From Ciborinia camelliae (taxonomy: Eukaryota; Ascomycota; Leotiomycetes; Helotiales; Sclerotiniaceae), in contig JANPYM010000008.1 in the NCBI GenBank assembly GCA_025890175.1, forward strand, positions 1,231,337 to 1,295,336: a stretch of DNA of 64,000 nt, written 5' to 3'. The first letter of the stretch is position 1. The number at the start of each line of letters is the position of its first letter. The position numbers were made by a program, and so were the translations under genes. Below are positions 12,329 through 24,698 of this stretch, in pieces. The notes beneath the pieces were generated by a model that saw nothing but the letters and a program-made list of their open reading frames with translations, did not search any database and was not told the origin of the DNA.

Positions 12329-12734
12329 AAGAGGAGGAGTACTTGAATGACGGTAATGGAGCTTATTACATCGATGTCAAATAATTCTCATATGAACTGA
12401 ACGGCCACAAATCATTTTCTCATCTCTTTAAGTGTGTTCGCAGCATTGAAATATCCATAATTATATTCATCATCTCCCCAACCTTAAAGTTCCCATCCAA
12501 AATTCACAAAAACCACAACTTCACGTTCAAAATAAAATAGAAAATCAACTCCAAAAGTATTGTCATGCAACCTTCAAACAAGCAGATACTTCTGCTTCTT
12601 TTGAATCTCCCTACAACATTACAGAAAGTTTGGACGTTCTTTATATACCATCCAATCCCATTGTAAAAGAGGCCTCCAAACCCCTCAGATGTGCAACAAA
12701 ACACACCTAAACCTTAATTTAATGACTATCAAGT

Positions 12735-12805
12735 ATCGAACCCAGGATTCTATATTTGAAATAGAATATCAAATCAACCACTCATTTGATATTTCTATAT
12801 GTTAA
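12735..12805 (-). pseudogene. Possible tRNA-like / SINE-like relic
   Basis: The minus strand reads a plausible Pol III A box (TGAGTGGTTGAT) and, about 40 bases on, a B box (GGTTCGATACT). Between them is a 6 bp stem (TTCTAT/ATAGAA) with a 7-base loop TTCAAAT, like an anticodon arm. The T stem does not pair properly and the acceptor stem conflicts with it, so this is not a working tRNA gene. It could be a degraded tRNA or the head of a SINE. Confidence 0.3.
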
Positions 12806-13805
12806 AGAATATTAAAGTCTAACTTCTTTCATATATCATGAAGAAATTCTCAGTCTCTTCAAATACTTCGAAATGTTGTGATATAACATTGAAAAAGAGG
12901 TATATTATTGATCTCTTGAAAAGTGCGACTGGCAACAAAACTATTTGTAACTTCCATCGCGATTTTGTATGGAAAAACAACAAATTTTGTGTTTGAAACG
13001 AAATAGCCACTCAAAAACACAATATTTCTTTCCAATTTCTAAAGAATGATACAATTTTGTTTCTTCTCTCACTGTCCAACCAGTTTAGTGAACTTGTGAG
13101 GGCGTTGAAGAATTGATTGATAATATTGAAAAAGAGGTCTTGAAATAAGATGCGATATGCAACAAATCTTTTATTAGAAACCTTATTTACCCAACAGCAT
13201 ATAGTGAAGGGAGAACTGGGTAATAAGAGATGGGATGAGATAGGAGTTTGAAGTGAAGTTGTAGATGTATATTGAAGCTGCATCTTGCGCTTTTGTGTTT
13301 GAGATGGAGCTGCTTATATTTTTACTTTAAGATCAAAAGGCTTTTTTGTTCTCTCTTTATTAGATATAGAATCATATCATTCGGTTTGATATGTGTAAAG
13401 ATTCTTAATTAATCAATGGCCAAATAGATTGTTCCATGAAATAGGATCAACAATATGGATATATCTGCATTCCAAGATCTAAACAATGAATGAAGGCCTA
13501 TTTTACTTCCTTGGGTTACCTACTAGGTCCATGAGTAGGTATAAATAAACATCCTCTTTTGGAACCCAATAGGGGTGGGTTAGTTGCAGATGATTCTAGC
13601 TTATCCAAAGTATTTTGATCCGGAACACATTTTACAGATATGCAACAAAACTCTTGAGAAGCCAAGTAGCCAATAGTGAGAGTGAGAGATAGAAGTTAGA
13701 GACAAGATGAGAGTATGAGGGTGCTGCTAATAATGCGTGAGTAAACTTTAGTGAGATTGGCAAGTTGCCATGGCAACTTGGGCAACTTCTTGACTTCCAA
13801 AGTTT

Positions 13806-13910
13806 CCCAAACCCAAATTTGCACCCAAGTTTGTACCCAAGTTGTACCCAAATTGTACCTAAATTGTACCTAAATTGTACCTAAATTGTACCCAAATTGT
13901 ACCCAAATTA
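13806..13910 (+). repeat. 11 bp minisatellite (AAATTGTACCY)
   Basis: About eight tandem units of AAATTGTACCY, with slightly diverged copies at the left edge (CAAGTTTGTACC, CAAGTTGTACC). It lies inside the TGCAACAAAA array, directly before the copy at 13913. Confidence 0.85.
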
Positions 13911-15030
13911 TTAGATATGCAACAAAGCTTTCTGTCAAGCTGGCTTAACTAGAAGCAAGGAGATGGGATAAGAATATGGGATAAGAATATGCGACAGCAT
14001 CAATGAAATATATCGAAATTCCAAGTTGGTCAAGATGGAAACTGCCCATCATATCCATAGCAATGCTACCTAGGACGAGATTTCAAGTTTGGTTTTTCCT
14101 TTTGAGACCAAGATTGAGGCTATTCAGAACCCCCGAGATTTGCAGATATGCAACAAAAGAGAGATGGCTGGATGATTGGACGGGGATTGGATGAGGGCAA
14201 GATGAGGGTAGGATGAGAACCTGAGATGATATAGGCGCCAGCGAGGGCATGTACTTGAGATTTACCTCTACCTAACACTTGATCAGATTGAGACTGCTCT
14301 CTACATCACTGCCATAAGATCCAAGACTCTGATTCTCTCTTTTGAGATCAAGTTTGAGGCTATCCAGATTTGTAGATATGCAACAAAACCAGAAGAATGG
14401 ATGATGAGATAGGATTAAGTGAAGTGAAGTGAGAAGTGAAGTCCATCCGACCTTACCACATGGCGCCAACAATGAATACTTTGCCTCCGGCAGTTGCAGC
14501 CCTGCCGGTAGATCCACAAGGCAGCCCACCCATCCCGACCAACCAAAAGATCCCAAAAGCTTTCAAAGTTTTTTGTTGCACATCTCAAAAAAATGTGAAA
14601 CTGACCCCGGTCAACGTCCAGAATAGGAAGGAGACGCTAGGGAATGGTTGGTTCTGGTTGAGCGCAAACGGATGCGAACGAGCGCAAAGGGGTCTGAGCT
14701 TTGCGCTCGTTGGCTTATTGGCTCTTTGAAATCTGGGGAAATTTCGACAATCTGATGGATCGGGGGCTAGATGCTACTGCGGGTAGGCTAGCGCCTTGAG
14801 GCGCAAAGGTTCAAAAGGATGTTTGACCAATAGATAGACTATCGCGTTGTTTACAAAGCTTAGACGTGCAACAAAAAGGAAGAAGAATGAATGATGGGAT
14901 GAAATGGGATGGGATGAAAAGTCTGAAACCAATGAACCCATGTTGAAGAGTGAATATAGAAAAAAAAAAGCGGGAGCTACCCGTAGCGCGGCCATCTCCA
15001 GTTATCTGTCAACCACATGAGACTCTTTTA

Positions 15031-15100
15031 TTAGGTACCTACCATAAGATATACCTACCTACCTAGTACCTACTAGGTAGGTAAGTAGGTAGGTAGGTAT
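15031..15100. repeat. TACCTA/GTAGGTA microsatellite cluster
   Basis: Imperfect runs of ACCTACCT on the left and GTAGGTAGGT on the right meet around 15070, so the cluster is roughly an inverted repeat. The same 4-7 bp motif recurs at many intergenic sites in the window. Confidence 0.8.
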
Positions 15101-16809
15101 GCAGCAGTCACATACCTCACTTCACATAAACCACACCAGAAAGTGAAATTGACCAATGGTTGAACAATCGCAAAGGGTAAGAAATCTCAGACGTGCAATC
15201 AAATCCCCCAATCCTCACCATTCACTCACCCCTCAGCATCGCTCTCTTCGCACGCAAGAATTGGCCAACAGACGAACAAGCGCATAGAATTGAAAAACTC
15301 AGACATCCAACCAAATTTCCTTAGCTTTCATTCCCTCCCTAGCCATCGGGTTACTTAAGTACCTAGGTAGGCTTATCAGTAGGAGCTGGAGGCTCCCTTG
15401 ATGATTAGCCATCACGTCTGTATCCCGCCTTCCCATCCGAACTCTAGAACTTCACTTCCAATATGGGACAAGAGCTCTCGAAAGTGAATTTTCCACGTCC
15501 ACCAAGATACTCCCCGCGCAACAAACAACCTCGGCATTTTCTCAAGTAAACACAAGTAAACAAACACAAAAACCTTCAAAACCCTCAAAATGGCCACCTC
15601 CATTCTTCTTTCAAATCGCCCGAAACTTTGAATTTGAGCTCTCCAAACATGCGCGATTCTGATTCCGTTTTCAAAATTGAAAAATTCCCACGATTGAAAA
15701 AGATGAAGAGACTCTCAGACGTGCAACAAAACTTTTTGATACTGGGAAAGCACGTGTATAACACGTGATTGTTATAAGTTATCGGACGAGAGTGGTGTTT
15801 GGTTATTGAGCATTGGTGGAAGTGGAAGGGGGTTTCTGGCTGCACTTACTGGTGGTATAAATGTAGATATGGTCTTAATGCTATGATGGCGGTATATGTT
15901 GCCTGTAATATGTAGATGTGCTAGCTGTCGTCATCTGCTTAAGGATCTGGAGAACTACAAGATTTCGGTATGGTCCAGACTCTTTCAGTTCCCGAAGACA
16001 AAACGCTCCATACGACTAATCCACTCATCGTACAATATCCCCTTGCTGTAAGTGCAGTCTAATCGTGGGTCCTTCAAGATACCACGTTTGTGCTGGACAG
16101 ATGTTAGGGACATGCAGGTGGGCGAGTTTTAAGTTTCATCAATGAGACCAGTTCATAGAGACTGAACTATTTCGGTTATACCCAGTTTCATGGATCTTTT
16201 GTGGCGGCCATGGACAAAACTAAAACATGTCTCACTGAGAAAGATGATGGGAAGTTTCAGATAGGTTCTCTCCCGAGGTCCTTAATGATGAGTCGGTACA
16301 AAGCACATCAACCTTATTAATGCTACGCTTCCATCTGGATTGGGCTCGAAATATATCTAGCAAACTTCTAGAGGGTTATTTCTTCATAGAGAATATTGTC
16401 CCACCTGATCCTTGAGAGGATGGATATGGCGATATTTCAATCTTCAAAGTGTATCATCCCATTCCAACAGTCGAGAATTTTGAAATATCCGTAAGTCGGT
16501 TGGGTGTGTAAGGACAGAGCATTGCTTTTGAGGGCTGTGTATCAATGATGCCATCACATGGTTAAACTCCGGTTCAAGGATTAAAGATGGGGTTTTCATT
16601 GGCGTTAGAATCTGATTATGTAAGGTTTACAACCGGAAGTCTACAAGTACCTAGCCTATAAGCCTCAATATACAAATGCCACAATTACGACACAGCCACC
16701 ACCTCCGGGAAAAGGGTCGAGATTTTGTGAGACCAAGCATCACTTGACTTGCCTTATGTCTCTTCGTAAACAATGTTTGATCTTATGACTTCCTTGGGCC
16801 TTTCCTGTA

Positions 16810-16990
16810 CCTTAGTGGAGCAATACGTAACCGATATATTGTATATACAGCATGTATACATTATATAAGCATTTTTATATAATATAAACGAGATTATATA
16901 ATGTAAAGCTTTTTTTTATATTATTAAAATATAACAAGTTATATTATATATATAGTATATAGCCACTCTATATATATTTTATATAATTTG
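16810..16990 (+). repeat. Left arm of long terminal inverted repeat
   Basis: Begins CCTTAGTGGAG immediately after a TA dinucleotide (16808-16809). The right edge of the block, read on the minus strand, begins CCTTAGTAGAG after a TA. Similarity continues with AACC about 19 bases in. It reappears at 16951-16980, where TATAGTATATAGCCACTCTA matches the mirrored right-side TATAGTATAGCAACCCTATA. Length is about 170 bp, imperfect, with indels. Confidence 0.55.
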
Positions 16991-17730
16991 TTATATTGTG
17001 TAATATAAATTATGTATATACGTTTTTTTTTATACCAATTTTTTTTGGTTATTATAATATAATATAACTATAATTATCGGTTTTTATATCAAATATTATA
17101 AATACTATTCCGATCCGGATATTTTTAGTATTTTTTATTTTTGTTTTGTTAAAGGTTAGATATTTATAAATATTTATATTATTTGTATTAATTGTATTTA
17201 TAAATGATTTTAATTTTTATAATTCTTTTTTTTGGATTATTAAAAATATTAATCAATGTATTATTTGGTATTGTACTATTTTTAAAACTATATATTATAT
17301 TATTATTTTTTTATTTAATAATAAATATATTATTATTTATTATTTTTTATATTATAATATAAAAACTTTATATTTTATAATATTTATAAATCTTAATCTA
17401 GTTTTTTTTTTTAAAATATAATCTTAAAAATTAAATATTTTCAAATATTTTAATATTATATATTAATTATAAATTATAAGATTAAATAAATAAACTTAAT
17501 ATATTTAATATTTTTTTAATATAAAATATATTTGGTGTAAAATAGTTTAACTATTTGCATTTTTAGATTTTATATAAATTTTATCTCTGTTTATTTGATT
17601 ATATTAAATATATTAAAATTTTTATTAATATTATTTAGATTTATAATATATAAATTATTTAAAAATATTAATAATAGTTTAATAATAAATATTTTATTTA
17701 TTAGTTTAAATAATAAAGTATTGATTATAT

Positions 17731-17954
17731 TGTTGTGACAGGGGTCACCCCTGTCAGTCACGTGACCCTGTCACGTGCTTTCGCCTGCGCGCGCGCTAGC
17801 GCGGGCTAGGCGCGGCATGCGTCTATATTAGGGTGCTCCCACCCGCACCCTCTTAGCTAGAACATCATTAATACTACAACGAGTTTATATACCTACTATT
17901 GCTAATTACCCTACTACCATATATATATATTCATTACTCTAAAATGAACCGATA
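17731..17954 (+). repeat. 5' LTR of the Copia element
   Basis: 224 bp. Two near-terminal inverted repeats are intact: TGACAGGGG/CCCCTGTCA (17736-17756) and CACGTGAC/GTCACGTG (17759-17777). A TATA-like TCTATATTAG precedes the likely R region. The left half keeps its original sequence, while the right half is mutated relative to the 3' LTR. Confidence 0.92.
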
Positions 17955-20900
17955 TTAATTAATGAACTTTACAAATTAGAAACTTAGGTTATATTTAGAA
18001 AAGATTCAATTTTGTTATCACAAAATATTATCAATATTTATATACAAACGATCTAATTAAATACTAACAAATGTTTTTTATAAGATTAAGGAAAATTCAA
18101 GAACTTTAAGTTTTGATTATCTTGATATAAAAAGCACTATCAGTATCAATTGTACTATTATAATCTAAACATACCATTCTCGACGCAATGTTATCTATTA
18201 AAAACTGAATTTTACATTTATTATACTTTAATTTGAATTAAAAAAAAAAAAAAAAATTTATTATTATACTCTTTTTACTTTCATTTTTACCTTTTTTATT
18301 TACTCATTCACCCACGTTTTTTAATGCAATACAATTACTACAATTTTTTTTAAAAAAAATAGCAAACAAAATTTATATATTCTTATTTTTATATTTTCCA
18401 CCAATTTTTTATTAAAACCCGATTTTCAAATATTTTACAAAGATTTATTATTTTTGTATCTTTCGTTTATTATAGATTTGGATACCCCACTTTTTGATTT
18501 TATTTCATTTAATATTTATTTGAATTCTTTTATAATTTTGAAAACTATTATATGTAAACTTTGTAGAAACATTAAATAACTTAAATATTATAGATCTTCA
18601 CCCAAAATAATTTATAATTATTCGATTATAATATATAAATTTTAAATCTTTATATTTTTTTTTGTTGAAACCTTATATTTCATTTTTTATTAATTTATTT
18701 AACTAATAATAATTTTTTTACAAATTTAATCCGAAAAATTAATAAATTTTGAAATTTTAGGATTAATCGATAAACTCAAATTATTATTAATATCTATAAT
18801 TTTTAATTTATTTTTACTAAAATCAATTTTAAGACTCTTTATCGAAATAATTTTTAATATTTCAAAAAAGTATAAACTTAATAAATTACGTTTTAAGAAC
18901 AAATTCAATTTATTAAAAACTTTTGTATAAAATATTTGAAAATATTTTTTTTTCAAATAATTTTAATATTAAAAAAAGAAATTTATTAATATTAATCTTT
19001 TATATACTTTTAAAAATAATTTTAAATTATTTAATTTTAATATTTTCGAAAAGATTAATAAAATCGATTTGAATTGTATATATACAAAACTTCGATATAG
19101 CGGAGTATATATCGATTCGAATATTAAAACTTTTATTGTTTTATTCAAATTAATATAATAAAAAAGTTTTATTAGTTAAATTATAAAATAATTTTAACAA
19201 ATAGTTTACAAAAAAAAAAAATTCCGATTTTAGAAAATTAATTACCTTCTACATTCTTGTATTTCTATATTTTTTATTTATGTTTTTTTTGTTTATCAAT
19301 TAAATCCAAAATTATTAATTATTAATGAATTTCTTAAATCCTTTTTAAAATAAAAAGGAAAATTTAATATAAATTTTTTTAATTATTTATTTAATTCTAA
19401 ATCATTTTTTGTATCAGTAGGGTTATATTAAGATTTGGATTATAGTTATATTTGGGAATTTTAGTTTAAAACAAAGTACTTATAATTGATTAAAAAGTTT
19501 CCGAAATTTATTTTATAATTATATTTTGTACAATTCTTAGTCTTATAATTGATTATAATGTTATGATATATAGATATATTACGATCTATAAAAATCAATC
19601 TACATTAATATATAGATTCTTTGTTTTACGATATGGATTGGTACAAACAAAACTTTATTAATAATATAATATTTTAAAAAAATATTTACATTTAATTTTT
19701 TTTTTTTTATTTTAAATAAATTTAGTAAAATCAATTTTGTTTTGAGTAATAGAAATTTCTATTATTTGTTTATCAAAAATAATCTTTGTTGAATTATAAT
19801 TTATTATTTAATATTATTTTCCACAAAAATTAAAATTAATTATATAATTATATTTTATTATTTTATAATTTATATATTGCTTAATTATATAATATATTTG
19901 CAATTTTATTTTTATTTTTTTTAATTATATTATTATCTTATTATAATATTTATTTGATTAAAGGATTAAAATCTTAATATTAATGATATTATAATTATAT
20001 AATTAATATAAACAAATTATATTTTAATAATATAAAATATTCTAAAATAGGTATTAATAATTTTATTTATAAATAAATAATTTTTATTAATATTTGTAAG
20101 TATTTGTAAATTTTTTATAATTAACGATTACAAATATTTTTAATTATATTAAAAAAATCAGTTTTAAATTATTATTATTATAATATTATTAAATTATTTA
20201 TCATTTTTAATGTAATATATATTTATATAATTATATATTTTGAAGATAAAGATTATTAATAGTTTATTTAAAATCAATAATATAAAATAATATTATAATT
20301 AGTTAAAGGATAGCAATTAGATAAAATCTATAGTGAATATTTTGAATTTCTTTTTATCAAAATAAGAATTTTGTTTTACGAATTATTTCCAAATTTTTAG
20401 AATAAAAGTTTTTTTCAAACTAAATTATTTAATATCTGTTGTATTGTTAAGCTATATAAAATTGTATATATTTTTTTTATATCAAATCTCAATTTTTTTT
20501 AATCAAATTTGTAATTGAATATTATTAACTAAAAACAAATTAATAAGAAAATAAAACAATTTTTTACAAATAAATGTTTTTATTATAATAAAAACCAATT
20601 ATTATATAAAAACTTTAATAATCAATTTTAATTATTTTTTTGTGGATAATAATAGATATATAATAATTTGTAATATAAATTTTGATTGCATTTTTGGTAC
20701 AAAAATCCTAATACTTTTTGTTTCGTTTATTTAAAAAAGAATTGTTATTTAAAGAATTATTTAATTATAAAATAACGAAAAACTAAAAAAGATTATAAAA
20801 ATTAAAAACACAAAATTATTTATTATATTATTATTATTAAAATAATTAATAATTATATAAAATAGATTTAATTTAAAATTTTCGTTTAAGATATAAGTAT

Positions 20901-21799
20901 TAATATTATTATTATATAGAATTTATAAAAAAATTTTTCAATTTTGATTTATATTAATTTTTTATCCGTTTTTATTATTTAAGTAGGATTTATTAATTCG
21001 AAAAAATTTATTTAATAATTTATAAAAACGACTTTTTTATATTTTATATAATTCGATATAATATTATTTAATATATTTTTTAATTTCAAATAATATAATA
21101 AAAATTAATTTTATAATATTATAATTGATTTAAAAATATTAAAACGTTTTATTATAGGATTATAATAGTTTTTGGTATTTCAAAAAATTTGCAATATTAA
21201 ATTTAATCGGAATATTGTAAAAAATGTAAATATTATATTCGAAATTGATTTTATTATATTTATAAATTTTATAATATTATCCTTATTAATTAATATAATT
21301 AAGTTTTATATTATATTAATTGATATATTATTTTTTTTATTATTAATAAATATAAATAAACTTCAAATTTATTATAATAATATTATAGATTAATTGATTA
21401 AAAAAGATAATTTTAGATTAATCTATTTAATATTTTATAGATTTGATTATACTTTTTTATATTAAAAAAACATTTTTGATTTGTTTGTATAAATATATTA
21501 TTTAATTAAACTTAAACTACGCTAATTATATTATCGTTTTGGTTATTCATCGGTTTGTAAATTTAATAAAATTTTTGAATATATAGGATACAATGTCGAT
21601 TTTTAAATATTCAAAAAAATTAACAAATTCTATTATCAATACCAAATTTATAATAATATCTTAAATAAATTCAAATTTAATATTTATAATTAAATCAAAT
21701 TTAATTATTCTATATACATTGATATTATATATTTAAATAATAAGCTTATTCTTTATATCGTTAATAAAAAAATCGGTTATTAAATAATAAAATTTTTTA

Positions 21800-22470
21800 T
21801 TAATATTTTTGTGAAATATATTTAAAAGATTTTGAAATATTTTTAGATTAATATATATATTAATTTTTTTAATAATATTACTTATAATACAGAAATATAG
21901 TTTATTGTCTAGGAATTTACCTGTAATGCTATCTTTATAGCCATTACAACGAAAATTGTACCAATCGAAGCCCACTAGTCCATTAGCTTTATAGAATGTT
22001 ATTATAAATTATTTTATAAAGTATAGGAAATTATTAATAATAAAATAAATAATATATTGTTGTAGAATATAAAACTATAAATAATTATTAAAGCTATTAA
22101 CGACATTATCAGTTCGGATAGATTGATACCCATATTTTTGGTATATAACATATTTTTAAAAATAATAATTATAAATATATTTGTTTTTAATATTATTTAA
22201 TATATTAAAACGATTTATAAAGTAATAAAAAAAGTCTTATATATTTATGTTAAAAAATAAATTAATAATATATTTAATCAATATAACAACTCTGATATAT
22301 TACTCATCCATAATTTATTATTTAATTTTAAGATTATAGTTTACAAAAAAACAAATCCAATAATTTATAGTGAATAAACCAAATTATATCAATTTATTAG
22401 TATTGAAGATATTATATATACAATTAGCTTATTTTAAGGATTAATTCAATTTTGTATAACTTAAATTTGA
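21800..22470 (+). pseudogene. Copia integrase relic
   Basis: Plus-strand translation through stops gives text that aligns by eye with the C-terminal integrase region of fungal Copia polyproteins: TTKIVPIEAH, then SISFIE, then IIIKAINDII..DRLIPIFLVY. The conserved sense is an EAH..S..ERY helix followed by a KA(I/V)ND...G(L/I)(I/V)PTLLVFG motif. In-frame stops fall where Gln or Arg is expected, which fits C-to-T mutation. Confidence 0.7.
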
Positions 22471-22789
22471 TTATACTATAAAAAGCCGATTAAGATATTA
22501 TTAAATATAATAATAATTAAATTTAAGAATATTCTTCGAATTAAAATTTCTTTTTAATCGGATTTTGTATTGTTAATTAATTAATCATAATCTTGATTAT
22601 ATAAATGTATTTATTTTAGGATTGATTTTTAGATTAATAAGATACAATTATAGATTATAATTTATATATAGAATAATTATAACGTTTTTGTTTTAAATAT
22701 TAATTCAAACCGATATATTGAATTACAATAAAAAAAACTTATTAGTTTTATTGAAAAACAGATTTTTTAAATTATAAATATCAATAATG

Positions 22790-23450
22790 TTTTATAAAAT
22801 TAAAAAATTTTTAATTTTTGGTTTATTAATAAAATCAAAAATTTAGAAATGGATAAAATTTTTGAAAAATTTAAATTAATTATATAAATATATAATAATA
22901 ACAAAAAAATTATTATTTTTATTTAATTATTTATAATTCAATAATGCAATTAATATTTATTATTAGCTTTTTATATCAATTTTTGGAAAAAAAAAAACTT
23001 AACAATTTTATTTTGAAATATTTTTTAAGCTTATATATAGTTTATTATAAAAATAATTTGATCCTTTTATATTTATTTATTAATTAAAATAAAATTGTTA
23101 TAAAAAAAAGTATTTTTTGTTTGTAAATCTTTTTATAAGATATTTAAAGCCAAAAATTATTAGTTTTATATATATTAAAATTATTATATTAATAAATTTG
23201 ATATAATTATTTCAATTTATAATATATATTTATTTTATTTAATTATAAATAATTTTGATTTTATTGAATTATAAATTAATAATATCTTTATTATTATTAA
23301 CCCAATTTTTATTATATTTGAATAAACAAAATAAAACGAAACTGGATTTTTTTCGAAATTTAAAAAATAAATTATTATTGGAATATTTTTTTAGTTTAAT
23401 AATTATATTATTATTTAGATTTAGGAAAAATATATTTATTTAATTTAGAA
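22790..23450 (+). pseudogene. Copia reverse transcriptase relic
   Basis: Readable fragments include FNFWFINKIKN, IFEKFKLIIQIYNNN and QLFIIQ..NQYLLLAF. They match the order of the Copia RT start, where fungal copies have NSRFVNEIK, FEKSRLVIQAYND and a TQSPTIQRASQR block. The catalytic YVDD-type region could not be made out. The frame is broken by many RIP stops. Confidence 0.65.
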
Positions 23451-23869
23451 AGATTAAATTAAATGGATTTGGTTTGTTTAAACTTATTATTAAAATATGT
23501 TAGGAAGTAAAGATAAAGTATAAAAGGAAATTATTTTGAAAAATCAATTTATTAGTTAATAGATCTATATTATTTATATTAATATAATTTTTTAATTAAA
23601 ATTAATATATAATTTTTTTTTTGTTATATAAATTATTAATTTTATTGAAAAGGATATAAAATTTTTAAATAAACAATTTTAATAATAAAAAAATAATATT
23701 ATAAAAAGATTTATATTTGTATTTTTTAATACCAATTTTTTTTAATTTATTATATTTATTAATATATTATTTATTAATAATAAAAATTATTTTTTGTAGA
23801 TAGAATATATTATTGTATTAATTAATAAATCTAGAAATGCTAATATTTTTTATTGGTTATTTGTTAAAT

Positions 23870-24240
23870 GTAAGAAAATGATATATAATATATTAATTGT
23901 TGAATTTTATATTTTAGTATTAAATTTTAATATTATTATTATATTCAAGAATATTATTGATAAGATTATATTAATTATTGTGTTATTTGTTGTATATATC
24001 AATTTTAAATTATTTTATAATTGTATTATAAAATTTGGTATTATTGTAGAAAAGAGATTGATAATTGATATTATATATTTTTGATAATTTTATAAATAAA
24101 AAAAGATTACGGAAATCAAATAAATTGATGGTAATATTAATCTAGTTAATATTATAACTAAATCAAAATGTTGTTTAATATTAATAAATTTTATTAATAT
24201 TAATTATTACGAATTTAAGGTTAATAAATAAATAGAAAAA
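23870..24240 (+). pseudogene. Copia RNase H relic
   Basis: The best-preserved coding trace in the block. It contains INFKLFYNCIIKFG, VEKRLIIDI and, about 20 codons later, TEIK.IDGNINLVNIITKSK. These correspond to the TDS..L.D, EKRL.IDI and W.DG..NPAD..TK motifs at the end of Copia RNase H. The order and strand agree with the flanking LTRs. Confidence 0.8.
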
Positions 24241-24469
24241 GCAAAAAAAAAGAAATTAACAATTTTTTGATTTTAGATTATTAAAGATAAACAAAAATAA
24301 TATATAATATTTTGTATTTTTATGGAGTTTAGGATGATATCCCAATATATTATATTTTAGTATAAATGATGAGTTAATGAATGGATAAAACGGATTTTTT
24401 TATTTAAAGTTTTTTATGAACTTTTATTTATATATATATATAGTTAATTTAGTTTTGAGAGAGTACTAA

Positions 24470-24693
24470 TGTTGTGATAGGGATCATTTTTGTTAGTTAT
24501 GTGATCCTATCATGTACTTTCGCCTGCGCGTGTGCTAGCGCGGGCTAGGCGCGGCATGCGTTTATATTAGGGTGCTTCTATCCATACCCTCTTAGCTAGA
24601 ACATTATCAATACTACAACGAGTTTATATACCTACTGTTGCTGGTCATCCTACTACCACATATGTGTGTTCATCACCCTGAGATGAACCGACA
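24470..24693 (+). repeat. 3' LTR of the Copia element
   Basis: 224 bp, co-linear with the 5' LTR without any indel. I count 37 differences between the two, all transitions. In the left half the 3' LTR carries the mutated T/A state; in the right half it mostly keeps the C/G state. The CG-rich core (CGCCTGCGCG through GGCGCGGCATGCG) is almost unchanged in both. Confidence 0.92.
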
Positions 24694-24698
24694 TATAT

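Larger units (their letters stand above)
12686..15732. repeat. Dispersed array of 12 diverged TGCAACAAAA units
   Basis: A motif close to CAGAYRTGCAACAAAA recurs at 12686, 12925 (degenerate), 13154, 13635, 13913, 14143, 14373, 14571 (minus strand), 14861, 15188, 15299 (degenerate) and 15716. Similarity extends beyond the core. Copies at 14143 and 14373 share TTTGAGAYCAAG and TTGAGGCTAT upstream. Copies at 12925 and 13154 share ATTGAAAAAGAGGT upstream. Copies at 14861, 15188 and 15299 share an ATTGACCAAT-like block. Several have GATGGGATGAGATAGG-like text 30-70 bases downstream. Spacing is about 110-480 bases. This looks like an old tandemly amplified unit of about 230 bp that has diverged. Confidence 0.7.
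12329..16809. other. Gene-free, repeat-bearing region left of the AT block
   Basis: No gene is supported in 4.5 kb. It holds a dispersed 12-copy motif array (12686-15732), an 11 bp tandem repeat (about 13806-13910), a possible tRNA-like relic (about 12735-12805, minus) and a GTAGGTA microsatellite cluster (15031-15100). From about 15750 to 16800 it is unremarkable. The composition here is ordinary, with no sign of RIP up to about 16.8 kb. Confidence 0.55.
17731..24693 (+). mobile_element. Ty1/Copia LTR retrotransposon, RIP-inactivated
   Basis: A structurally complete element of 6,963 bp. Two LTRs of exactly 224 bp (17731-17954 and 24470-24693) start TGTTG and end in ACA or its mutated form ATA. 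The 5 bp target site TATAT flanks both sides (17726-17730 and 24694-24698). Between the LTRs, plus-strand relics of integrase, reverse transcriptase and RNase H occur in that order, which is Copia order. The frames are full of stops at CAA, CAG and CGA positions. A purine run (GAGAGAG) lies just before the 3' LTR as a possible polypurine tract. No primer-binding site or gag could be read. The TATAT duplication is weak evidence by itself in AT-rich DNA, but its exact position at both LTR edges supports it. Confidence 0.9.
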
